Positions 1 to 6,238 of a DNA stretch of 11,331 nucleotides are shown in pieces. Numbering within the stretch: position 1 is the stretch's first letter; each line of letters opens with the position of its first letter. The stretch is from CAYRIF01 sp964424205 (GTDB lineage Bacteria > Bacteroidota > Bacteroidia > Cytophagales > Cyclobacteriaceae). A program made the position numbers and the translations under genes. Below the pieces are notes generated by a model. That model ran no database searches. It was not told where the DNA came from and saw nothing but the letters and a program-made list of their open reading frames with translations. The stretch is taken from assembly GCA_964424205.1 (NCBI GenBank), contig CAYRIF010000108.1:1-11331 (forward strand), in the 5' to 3' direction.

Positions 1-30
1 CGCTTTGTCTACTCGTAGCTGACGCACTTG

Positions 31-49
31 GGACTTTTTCAGCAGACCC
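31..49 (-). mobile_element. Possible insertion-sequence terminal repeat at window edge
   Basis: Read on the minus strand this is GGGTCTGCTGAAAAAGTCC, beginning directly after the TA of the TAG stop codon of the adjacent MORN-repeat gene. It resembles the terminal inverted repeats with a T-G-(T/C)TGAAAAAGTCC core that I associate with some IS elements (possibly IS1182/IS5-like). This is a memory-based resemblance. The other end and any transposase would lie outside the window, so the call is weak. Nothing else is seen in bases 1-48. Confidence 0.22.
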
Positions 50-894
50 TACTTAATGCGCTTCAAGTATTTATTTCTATCATAGAGCAAATCCCCTTTG
101 TCATTCCACTCTTTGATGATGAATTCCTTTGTATTCTTTTCAAAAGGATTTTTTTTGAATTGCACTTCTTTCTTTTTTCTCCTTCTAAATTTATAAAACT
201 CTCTCCATACCTTCACCTTTTCGTTGCTTTGGTATTCACCTGCCACAGCCACCATGCCATTGTCATGAAACAAATAGTAGTTACCTTCTTTCTCTCCATA
301 CTCCACCGGAGTGACCTCCTTCAGTTTAGTTCTTTCTACATCATAGTAGGTCACCAATGACTCCTTTGGCCATCCTTTGTAATACTTTCTTTTGTCAATT
401 AGAATGTTTTTAGCGTTGTACTTAGTCCACCGACCATGTTTCATGCCTTTATAATAAATTCCCTTTTCGATGATCGTGCCATCTGCTCGATATTTTTCAT
501 ACGGTCCATGCAAAACCACTCCTTTCTTCCTGTTTATATTTTTCGACTTTTTGATTTTTTTGGTTTCATAATCGTACCAATAAAAATCTCTGACATATGG
601 ATCTGGCGCTTCAAAATCGCGTAAATATCTGAATGTTTCAAAAATTGCCCGATCACCACTTCCTGATTTTACAAAGTTTTTCTTTGTTTTTAATCCGTAG
701 AAAACGTTTTTCTTTCTTCTCTTCTTTTTTGGACCAGTTGACGCTTCCTCCTCATCGTTGTCTGCAAAACTGATTGTTAATGGCTTGTCGATTTGATCAG
801 CACTCAAATTCATGGCATCACCACTTTGTTCTTCCTGCGAAAAAACTACGAAAGAAGTGCTGATAAAAATTGCTATAAGAAATGTTATACGCAT
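49..894 (-). CDS. Secreted MORN-type repeat protein (YwqK-like)
   Basis: 281-residue protein of unknown exact role. Residues 1-20 (from MRITFLIAIF to about VVFSQ) are a signal peptide, so it is exported. A low-complexity acidic then basic stretch follows (DNDEEE near 45-50, KKKRRKK near 56-62). The second half carries MORN_2-type repeats: HGPYEKYRADGTIIEKG..Y..GMKHGRWTKYN (about 129-160) and EGNYYLFHDNGMVAVAGEY (about 203-221), the pattern of the family often labelled YwqK-like antitoxin in Bacteroidota; there is no toxin here, and such proteins are more probably cell-envelope scaffold or repeat proteins. The ATG at 894 is chosen because it begins exactly at the signal peptide. An upstream in-frame TTG at 981 would overlap the lpxB stop codon but would put 29 residues before the signal peptide. 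It is probably last in the queD-lpxB operon. Its stop abuts a possible IS end, so the C-terminus could be slightly shortened. Confidence 0.78.
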   Translation of the reverse strand: MRITFLIAIFISTSFVVFSQEEQSGDAMNLSADQIDKPLTISFADNDEEEASTGPKKKRRKKNVFYGLKTKKNFVKSGSGDRAIFETFRYLRDFEAPDPYVRDFYWYDYETKKIKKSKNINRKKGVVLHGPYEKYRADGTIIEKGIYYKGMKHGRWTKYNAKNILIDKRKYYKGWPKESLVTYYDVERTKLKEVTPVEYGEKEGNYYLFHDNGMVAVAGEYQSNEKVKVWREFYKFRRRKKKEVQFKKNPFEKNTKEFIIKEWNDKGDLLYDRNKYLKRIK

Positions 895-977
895 GTTAAT
901 TAAAATAATAGTCCTTTTCACCTCTGATATAAACGTAAATATGCCTGATTTTATTTTGTGAAACAACCCAGTATTTC

Positions 978-2084
978 TCAACTGAGGTACCCGACAATCA
1001 ATTTCGATAAATTTTCCGAAGCCTTTTCATCACCGAGTGTCACTTTAATTTCTTGATAACCTTTGAGTTGTTCTTCCCTTTTGGCACCATCACCAATAAT
1101 GAAATCCAGTTCTTCTCTTAAGTTTTTTGCATTCAAATCATCTTGTATCAATTCTTTAACCACGGCTTTGCCTGCTATCAAATTTACAAGCGAAATATAA
1201 TCTACCATAATGAGCCGCTTGCTTATTTGGTAAGTCAGGCTGCTTGTTTTATAACATACAATCTGTGGCACTTCAAAAAGCGCTGTTTCCAACGTCGCCG
1301 TACCTGAGGTAACAATGGCTGCATGGGCATTTTTTAAAATGTCATAGGTTTGGTCAAAAATAATCTTCACATTTTTAACTGATCCTGCCGCAGCATACAA
1401 CTCAGTAGGTATATTCTTGATGCCTGCCACAACAAACTGATAATCAGTAAATTGTGACGAAATTGTCAGCATGATGTCTAAAATATTGTCAATCTCCTGC
1501 TTTCGACTACCGGGAAGCACTGCAATAATTGGCTTTACCCCCAATTTATTGTTTTTAATAAAATCAGTATTAGGTTTAAAATCGCGAATAGCATCCAACA
1601 GCGGATTTCCAACATAGTCCACCTCATAATCAAACTTTTTGTAAAATGCTTTTTCGAAAGGTAGGATGACAAACATTCTATCAATAGTCGCCTTAATTTT
1701 CAACGCTCTCTTCTGATTCCATGCCCATACTTTAGGTGAAATATAATAGAAGGTTTTGATCCCTTTTTGCTTGGCATGCTTGGCAATTCGCATATTAAAC
1801 CCTGCGAAGTCAATGAGTATCAACACGTCTGGCTGATAAGAAACGACATCCTTCTTACAAAAATTAATGAACTTTCGAAGCTTGGCATAGTTTTTCAGCA
1901 CTTCCCAAAAACCCATCACCGCTATTTCATTGTAGTGCACCACTAATTCCCCTCCTGCAGCTTTCATATAGTCACCACCCCAAAATCTAATTTCGGCATC
2001 AGCATCTCTTCCTTTTAGTGCCTTGATTAAATTGGCACCATGTAAATCTCCCGAACGCTCCCCTGCAATGATGTAGTATTTCAT
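978..2084 (-). CDS. lpxB: Lipid-A-disaccharide synthase
   Basis: Glycosyltransferase family 19 enzyme that joins UDP-2,3-diacylglucosamine and lipid X into tetra-acyl disaccharide 1-phosphate, a committed step of lipid A synthesis at the cytoplasmic face of the inner membrane. 368 residues, close to the usual 370-390. Family motifs are in order: AGERSGDLHGANL at the N-terminus (7-19), the GFWEVLKNY segment (about 58-66), DFAGFNMRIAK (about 92-102), YYISPKVWAWNQKR (about 113-126), VGNPLLD, the nucleotide-sugar-side VLPGSRKQEI, and VTSGTATLETALFEVPQIVCYK towards the C-terminus. The ATG at 2084 is the natural start, as the first residues MKYYIIAGE lead straight into the motif. It follows the pterin-synthase gene by 12 bases, so the two are almost certainly cotranscribed; there is no obvious ribosome binding site, as usual in this phylum. 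Presence of lpxB shows a Gram-negative outer membrane. Confidence 0.95.
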   Translation of the reverse strand: MKYYIIAGERSGDLHGANLIKALKGRDADAEIRFWGGDYMKAAGGELVVHYNEIAVMGFWEVLKNYAKLRKFINFCKKDVVSYQPDVLILIDFAGFNMRIAKHAKQKGIKTFYYISPKVWAWNQKRALKIKATIDRMFVILPFEKAFYKKFDYEVDYVGNPLLDAIRDFKPNTDFIKNNKLGVKPIIAVLPGSRKQEIDNILDIMLTISSQFTDYQFVVAGIKNIPTELYAAAGSVKNVKIIFDQTYDILKNAHAAIVTSGTATLETALFEVPQIVCYKTSSLTYQISKRLIMVDYISLVNLIAGKAVVKELIQDDLNAKNLREELDFIIGDGAKREEQLKGYQEIKVTLGDEKASENLSKLIVGYLS

Positions 2085-2096
2085 TTAGGTTTAAAA

Positions 2097-2519
2097 TTAT
2101 GCCTCTCCGTAATATTCAACATAGTTTTTTGGCGTTTCAATCAGTTTGAGACAATGTAATCGCCCGTGAGGAGTAATAGCATCAATTTTTGGGGCTAATA
2201 TTTTCCAAATCTCTTCCACCAAAACCTCACAACTTGCCATTTTTCCGCTCATAAAATCAACATCTACGTTAAGGTTTTTATGGTCTAGTTTATTGATTAC
2301 TGCTTCTTTCATGATAGTTCCTAACTCCCGCAAATCAACCACAAATCCTGTATCTTCCACTGGCTTCCCCTTTACTGTAACAATTAATTCAAAATTATGC
2401 CCATGCCAATTTTCATTGGCACAAAGTCCGAAAACCTCCTCATTTTTCTCCTTTGACCAATTCGGGTTGTATAACTTATGCGCTGCGTTAAAATGTTCTT
2501 TTCGGCTTACGTATATCAT
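2097..2519 (-). CDS. queD: 6-pyruvoyl/6-carboxy-tetrahydropterin synthase family protein
   Basis: 140-residue T-fold enzyme acting on 7,8-dihydroneopterin triphosphate. Visible site residues: zinc ligands His14, His39 and His41 (HGH), catalytic Cys33, the Asp79-His80 pair in LDHKNLN, and the pterin-anchoring Glu128 in ETPKNYVEYY. In Bacteroidota such genes are usually annotated queD (queuosine precursor synthesis). However, the Cys-to-HGH spacing here is C-x5-HGH, as in animal PTPS, rather than the C-x3-HGH of E. coli QueD, so the product (6-carboxytetrahydropterin or 6-pyruvoyltetrahydropterin) is not decided by the sequence. No other queuosine or biopterin gene lies nearby. The ATG at 2519 gives MIYVSRKEHFNAAHKL, the normal N-terminus. 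First gene of the minus-strand cluster with lpxB. Confidence 0.88.
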   Translation of the reverse strand: MIYVSRKEHFNAAHKLYNPNWSKEKNEEVFGLCANENWHGHNFELIVTVKGKPVEDTGFVVDLRELGTIMKEAVINKLDHKNLNVDVDFMSGKMASCEVLVEEIWKILAPKIDAITPHGRLHCLKLIETPKNYVEYYGEA

Positions 2520-2802
2520 CGCTTTTTTACAAATATTATTTGCCCTAAAATTACAAAATAATACGATGAAATATCGAGGTGTGTATTAATAGTTGGTGCG
2601 ATTTATGGTAACCAACCTAATATGAAAGTCATTCTTTTCGATGAAAGGTGTGATTTTTCTGATAAATACTGAAAAAATAATACTTTGGTAATAAACCTTT
2701 TAGTAATTTTGCCGTCTAGTATTAAACCAAGATTATATATTACTTTTTCGCCCAAAAATTTGGTACGGAAATTGTATGAAGTAAGAAAAAACTAACAAAC
2801 TG
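2520..2802. other. Divergent intergenic region without a gene
   Basis: AT-rich spacer between the divergent pterin-synthase gene and the first DUF4468-like gene. It must hold both promoters. A good candidate is seen for the rightward gene (2684-2711). For the leftward gene only a weak ATATTTG-like box near 2530 is seen. A short inverted repeat GTTGGT/ACCAAC lies at 2592-2616. I see no RNA gene or further ORF. Confidence 0.6.
2684..2711 (+). promoter_or_regulatory. Putative Bacteroidota primary-sigma promoter
   Basis: TTTG at 2684-2687, then 16 bases, then TAATTTTG at 2704-2711, which fits the TAnnTTTG -7 consensus exactly. The spacer is slightly shorter than the usual 17-23. Transcription would begin near 2717 and give a leader of about 85 bases to the gene starting at 2803. 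Confidence 0.45.
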
Positions 2803-3321
2803 ATGAAATACTTATTAACCTGTGTGCTTTTGATATTTTCTACCCAACTGGTCAATAGCCAATCCGAGCCCGAAAGAAAAGCGTATTCAGAATCAAACAG
2901 CATTGAGGGAATCACAAGAAATACGGTTTACGAACAGGCAAAAGTTACTTTTATAAATAAATACAACAAGGGGAACACCCCACTACGCATGAACAAAAAT
3001 AAAGGTGTTTTGGTAGGCAGTGGTGTTTATTTTTATAAAACAAAATCTGAGCCTATCATGATTAATTACCTTGTAAAAATGAAAATAAATGAAGCAGGTT
3101 ATTCTTTAAAAGTTTGTGATTTTTACTTTGAAAAAGGTCATGGAAAAAAACAGCTGACTGGATATATTTACCAGTCAAACTCTATCAACGATAAAAAAGC
3201 TTGGTCTGTTGAGAAAAAACTAAGACCTACCACCAGTAAAATTGCAACAATAGTTACTAATGACATTAGTGCAACACTAGATAAGCTTTCTCAGAATGCG
3301 ATTGTTAATAGAGGAGAGTAG
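2803..3321 (+). CDS. Secreted DUF4468-like protein, tandem paralogue 1
   Basis: 172 residues. Residues 1-20 form a signal peptide ending at NSQ, so the protein is exported, probably periplasmic. The body has the layout of the DUF4468 (TBP-like fold) proteins of Bacteroidota: a helix VYEQAKVTFINKYN (42-55), a basic strand MNKNKGVLVGSG (63-74), then INYLVKMKINEAGYSLKVCDF (88-107). The assignment rests on pattern only and function is unknown. It is clearly homologous to the next gene: over residues 42-73 here and 46-77 there, 18 of 32 positions are identical. It has one cysteine (Cys105) in the mature part, unlike its paralogue. The gene has its own upstream promoter candidate and is closed by a terminator at 3356-3384, so the two copies are probably transcribed separately. 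Confidence 0.75.
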   Translation: MKYLLTCVLLIFSTQLVNSQSEPERKAYSESNSIEGITRNTVYEQAKVTFINKYNKGNTPLRMNKNKGVLVGSGVYFYKTKSEPIMINYLVKMKINEAGYSLKVCDFYFEKGHGKKQLTGYIYQSNSINDKKAWSVEKKLRPTTSKIATIVTNDISATLDKLSQNAIVNRGE

Positions 3322-3355
3322 TTATTTGCTGTCATTCTTCATGTGATATTTTAAG

Positions 3356-3384
3356 AAAAGTGTGGAAAATATCCACACTTTTTT
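3356..3384 (+). terminator. Rho-independent terminator after paralogue 1
   Basis: A perfect 11-bp stem, AAAAGTGTGGA (3356-3366) with TCCACACTTTT (3372-3382), loop AAATA, and a run of six T at 3379-3384. It lies 34 bases after the stop codon at 3321. The A-run on the 5' side could also allow it to work on the minus strand, but no minus-strand gene ends here. Confidence 0.85.
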
Positions 3385-3476
3385 AGGGTAAAATCTATAT
3401 TCTATTGACCTTTTCGCCTACGAAAAAAAAGTGGCATGAAATTTGAAATTTCCTAAAGTGTAAAAACCTAACTTTA

Positions 3477-4022
3477 ATGCACATGAAACATTTATTCATT
3501 GGTGTACTGCTACTGCTGTCTCTAAAAATTAGTGCGCAGACTGATAATAGTATTCCACAGAAACTAGAATATGATGAATTTGTTAGCCTGTCAGGTATTG
3601 ACAAAGCGACCATCTATGAAACTGCTAAAAAATTCTTTATACAAAAATATAATCACGGCAGCTCTCCTTTAAAAATGAATAGAAATAGGGGTGAAATAAT
3701 TGGGAGCAATAGTAATTCTTTCAAACTAAAAATAGGAAGAATCGGTAAGGCTAGTAGTACAATACTGTCCTATCAAATAATAATGAACATTGGGGATAAT
3801 GGGTATTTAATTGAGTTGTCTGATTTTCATTTTCTCACAGACACAAAACGAGTAATAAGTGGAAATATATACCAAGAGGATTCGCTGAATAATGCTAAAC
3901 AAAAGAAAATTGAATCGCTGCTAATCCCCTTGGCAAAACAAGCATCAGAACAGGTTCAAAAAGAGGTGCATGCCACCATACTAAACCACGCAAGAAACGG
4001 CATTGCACTAAGTATCGAGTAA
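3477..4022 (+). CDS. Secreted DUF4468-like protein, tandem paralogue 2
   Basis: 181 residues; function unknown. A signal peptide (MKHLFIGVLLLLSLKISAQ) begins at the second methionine, so the true start may be the ATG at 3483 rather than 3477; nothing decides between them. The core TIYETAKKFFIQKYNHG (45-61) and MNRNRGEIIGS (67-77) matches paralogue 1; the strand region LSYQIIMNIGDNGYLIELSDFHF (98-119) also aligns with it. It has a longer linker between those blocks and an extended C-terminal helix rich in Q, K and E (about 143-170). The mature part has no cysteine. The upstream leader shares pieces with that of paralogue 1, which suggests duplication of gene plus leader. It converges on the CarboxypepD_reg-like gene, with 15 bases between stop codons. 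Confidence 0.74.
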   Translation: MHMKHLFIGVLLLLSLKISAQTDNSIPQKLEYDEFVSLSGIDKATIYETAKKFFIQKYNHGSSPLKMNRNRGEIIGSNSNSFKLKIGRIGKASSTILSYQIIMNIGDNGYLIELSDFHFLTDTKRVISGNIYQEDSLNNAKQKKIESLLIPLAKQASEQVQKEVHATILNHARNGIALSIE

Positions 4023-4037
4023 TTGTTTGCGCTACGT

Positions 4038-4691
4038 TTACTTCTTTTTCTTTTTGAAATCACCGCGCTTTATAGATTTAATTAGCTTGGACCATGCAAA
4101 TGGGTTTAAAAAAGTGCTAATTGGATTGGGGTTATAATAATGTCTATTATGTGTTTGGTAAAACTGCTGATTCAGAAAAGTATTATAAGTTTCTCCTCCA
4201 TCTGCTGGTAAATTTGCCATCATCATGGCTAGGATATCTTCGCTCATGTTATCCTGCGAACGAATATCTGAAGGCAATTGAAAAGCCAAGACTGCTTCTT
4301 TAAACTCTCGTTCTGTCGGGTACGGCAATATACTTACCTCCTCTAATAATGTTGTATCGATTTCCAATTCAAAAAATTTGGTGATATTTTCTCCTTTGTC
4401 AAAAGGTATGGCATAAAACTGCTTTTTGTATCCCACCGCACTCACAATAATGCTATCTCCCGCCAGCACAGGCATAGAGAAATAACCATAAGGATTAGTC
4501 GTCGTTCCTCTTCTTGCCTTGGGCACATAAAGATGTACCCCTTGGATTCCGTTGGTGCTATCACTGCCTAAAACAACGCCTGAAAATTGGATAATCTGCT
4601 GATTGGTCTGTGCTACAGCGCTGCTAAAACTTGATACAACTAGGATAACTGAAAATATAAAAATAAGTATTTTCTTGTCTATTTTAATCAA
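4038..4691 (-). CDS. Secreted CarboxypepD_reg-like domain protein
   Basis: Exported protein of 217 residues (counted from TTG at 4691) with a signal peptide (IKIDKKILIFIFSVILVVSSF...AVAQ) followed by a single Ig-like carboxypeptidase regulatory domain: FSGVVLGSDSTNGIQGVHL, then GTTTNPYGYFSMPVLAGDSIIVSAVGYKK, the usual strand pattern also found at the N-terminus of TonB-dependent receptors. The second half (ILAMMMANLPADGG..YNTFLNQQFYQ) is typical of free-standing Cytophagales proteins of unknown role. It ends in a lysine tail (DFKKKKK). There is no ATG before the signal peptide. In-frame TTG codons stand at 4691, 4715 and 4775; 4691 starts exactly at the signal peptide, and a TATTTTTG box at 4754-4761 would place transcription start below 4775. 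Divergent from the ArsR-type gene. Confidence 0.72.
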   Translation of the reverse strand: MIKIDKKILIFIFSVILVVSSFSSAVAQTNQQIIQFSGVVLGSDSTNGIQGVHLYVPKARRGTTTNPYGYFSMPVLAGDSIIVSAVGYKKQFYAIPFDKGENITKFFELEIDTTLLEEVSILPYPTEREFKEAVLAFQLPSDIRSQDNMSEDILAMMMANLPADGGETYNTFLNQQFYQTHNRHYYNPNPISTFLNPFAWSKLIKSIKRGDFKKKKK

Positions 4692-4753
4692 TTCTATACT
4701 TTTAAAATGTGTCAAAGTCTTCAGTACTAGTAAAAAAAATATCCTATATCCAA

Positions 4754-4761
4754 CAAAAATA
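4754..4761 (-). promoter_or_regulatory. Putative -7 promoter box
   Basis: On the minus strand this reads TATTTTTG, a match to TAnnTTTG. It would start transcription near 4748, about 57 bases before the preferred TTG start of the CarboxypepD_reg-like gene. No convincing -33 TTTG is seen at the right distance. Confidence 0.3.
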
Positions 4762-4827
4762 CCGATAAATATCAATATTATTATTAAAATGCACTATTAT
4801 GTCAAAAGGTTTCCTTGTGTTTAAAAA

Positions 4828-5217
4828 ATGCGATTAAAAAATTTTAGTTTAAGTATTGGCAGTCAAATTTTCAAAGCCTTTTCTGATGAGTCCAGAGTAC
4901 GTATCCTTTTTCTTTTATATAAAAAAAAGGAGCTTACCATTTCAGATTTAGAGTATATTCTAGATTATACACAAACAAAGACAAGTAGGCACTTAACCTA
5001 TTTGAAAAATACTGGATTAGTGAATGCAAAAAAAGTAGACCAGTGGGTTTTTTACTCGATTAAAGATGAAGTAAAAGACATCATTGAATTAATTTTCAAT
5101 TTCCTAAGCAAAGACCAAATACTACTTGGGGATTTAGAAACCTATGAAGTTATGCACTCTAATCGAGAGCTAGCTGTCAACAAAATAAAAGATAAAACCT
5201 GGTCACCTAATCAATAA
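4828..5217 (+). CDS. ArsR-family winged-helix transcriptional regulator
   Basis: 129-residue DNA-binding protein of the ArsR/SmtB fold. KAFSDESRVRILFLLYKKKELTISDLEYIL (16-45) is the dimer and first-helix region, YTQTKTSRHLTYLKNTGLV (47-65) the recognition helix, and VDQWVFYSIKDEV (70-82) the beta-wing. The position that holds the ELCVCDL metal-binding motif in classical ArsR/SmtB reads ELTISDL, and the whole protein contains no cysteine, so an alpha-3 metal site is absent; what it senses is unknown. The ATG at 4828 is the first in frame and sits next to an AT-rich upstream region. Only 4 bases separate its stop from the YjjG-type gene, so the two form an operon. It is divergent from the CarboxypepD_reg-like gene across a 136-base shared promoter region. 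Confidence 0.85.
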   Translation: MRLKNFSLSIGSQIFKAFSDESRVRILFLLYKKKELTISDLEYILDYTQTKTSRHLTYLKNTGLVNAKKVDQWVFYSIKDEVKDIIELIFNFLSKDQILLGDLETYEVMHSNRELAVNKIKDKTWSPNQ

Positions 5218-5221
5218 GCCA

Positions 5222-5917
5222 TTGAAAAAATACAAGCATTTCTTTTTTGATTTAGACCATACACTGTGGGATTTCGAAAAAAACTCAAAACAAGCACTGG
5301 AAGAATTATACGATAACTATGATTTAAAAAGACATGAGATTTTTACCAAAGAAGATTTCCTAGCAACATTTGATAAAGTGAACAAGCGGCTATGGCATCG
5401 ATATAACCATGGACATATTACGAGCAAAAAATTAAGGGCAGAGCGGTTTGATTTAATATTTTATGAACTAAAATTACCCGTCCGACATATCCCTAGAGAC
5501 ATGTCGGAAGTTTACCTCTTGACAAGTCCAAAAAAATCAAATGTCTTTCCTTTCACCCATGAAACATTGAATTATTTGGAACAGCACTATAACCTCCACA
5601 TCCTTACCAATGGTTTTGATGATGTGCAAGAAATAAAAATGCAAAGTGCGGCATTAAGCAAGTATTTTGATAAAATTATAACCTCAGAAACCACCAAACA
5701 TAAAAAACCACAACGAGAGATTTTTGATTATGCACTAAAAATAAGTAATGCAAAAGCTGAGGACAGCATCATGGTAGGAGATAATTTAACTGCTGATATC
5801 ATTGGTGCCCGAAATGCGGGAATTGACCAAGTGTTTTTTAACCCTGATAAAAATCACCACACAGAATCTGTTACTTTTGAAATTAGCTGCTTGAGCGAAA
5901 TGCAAAAACTATTTTAG
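5222..5917 (+). CDS. yjjG: YjjG-family HAD nucleotidase (5'-nucleotidase)
   Basis: 231-residue cytoplasmic HAD hydrolase of the YjjG type, which dephosphorylates (non-canonical) pyrimidine nucleoside monophosphates. Motif I is FFDLDHTLWD, with nucleophile Asp10 and acid/base Asp12; motif II is HILTNGF, with Thr129; motif III is HKKPQREIF, with Lys162; motif IV is MVGDNLTADIIGARNAG, with Asp187 and Asp192. A helical cap lies between about residues 17 and 95, as in subclass I HADs. The start is TTG: it gives MKKYKHFFFDLDHT, the normal family N-terminus, and no ATG occurs before motif I. It is the second gene of an operon with the ArsR-type regulator. The substrate is inferred from family membership. 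Confidence 0.88.
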   Translation: MKKYKHFFFDLDHTLWDFEKNSKQALEELYDNYDLKRHEIFTKEDFLATFDKVNKRLWHRYNHGHITSKKLRAERFDLIFYELKLPVRHIPRDMSEVYLLTSPKKSNVFPFTHETLNYLEQHYNLHILTNGFDDVQEIKMQSAALSKYFDKIITSETTKHKKPQREIFDYALKISNAKAEDSIMVGDNLTADIIGARNAGIDQVFFNPDKNHHTESVTFEISCLSEMQKLF

Positions 5918-5960
5918 TTTTTATCCTAGGGTTAAGTATCAAAGTCTCAGCCTTTATTAT

Positions 5961-5968
5961 TAATTTTG
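5961..5968 (+). promoter_or_regulatory. Putative -7 box for pruA
   Basis: TAATTTTG, an exact TAnnTTTG match and identical to the box at 2704-2711. It lies between the two arms of a GGGTTAA/TTAACCC inverted repeat (5929-5935 and 5971-5977). No -33 TTTG is visible, so an activator might be needed. Transcription from here would give pruA a leader of about 210 bases. Confidence 0.35.
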
Positions 5969-6002
5969 TATTAACCCGAGCTCAATTATAAAAACGCTCG
6001 TC

Positions 6003-6052
6003 ATACCAGAAAATTTAGCTTTATATTTTCAAAAGCTTAATTTGTCTGGTAT
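6003..6052 (+). promoter_or_regulatory. Long imperfect hairpin in pruA leader
   Basis: Outer arms ATACCAGA (6003-6010) and TCTGGTAT (6045-6052) pair perfectly. After one bulged G (6044) the pairing continues with 11 of 12 positions (6011-6022 with 6032-6043), closing a nine-base loop. No T-run follows, so it is not a normal terminator. It could be an RNA leader structure or an operator palindrome. Confidence 0.5.
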
Positions 6053-6064
6053 CTGAAGGAGATT

Positions 6065-6238
6065 ATGGACATTTTTATTCCTAAGGAGAAAAATTCCGCA
6101 ATGACGGCTACGTTCGAACTTGAATCATTATTAACTGCACTTAGGTTATTACTCAAAAACGATAAACAATTTAAACCAATATCAATATGGCAACTGGATT
6201 TTTCAATGTTCCTACCCCAAAAAATGAAACCGTATTAA
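6065..6238 (+). CDS. Possible 57-codon upstream ORF overlapping pruA start
   Basis: ATG at 6065 preceded by AAGGAG three bases upstream, a strong Shine-Dalgarno match that is unusual here. It encodes MDIFIPKEKNSAMTATFELE..., with an amphipathic leucine-rich stretch (ESLLTALRLLLKND, about 20-33), and ends at TAA 6236-6238 after running 52 bases into pruA in another frame. A second in-frame ATG (6101) is also preceded by AAGGAG (at 6082-6087, 13 bases before). I do not recognise it. It may be a leader peptide or chance; the overlap makes chance quite possible. Confidence 0.22.
   Translation: MDIFIPKEKNSAMTATFELESLLTALRLLLKNDKQFKPISIWQLDFSMFLPQKMKPY

Noticed and set aside
28..360. 110-codon plus-strand frame opposite the MORN gene
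   Set aside because: It is the antisense shadow of a lysine-rich coding region, rich in F and L for that reason, and starts with TTG inside the possible IS end.
895..981. TTG start at 981 for the MORN-repeat protein
   Set aside because: It would place 29 extra residues before a good signal peptide. The ATG at 894 fits better, although the TTG/TGA overlap with lpxB is tempting.
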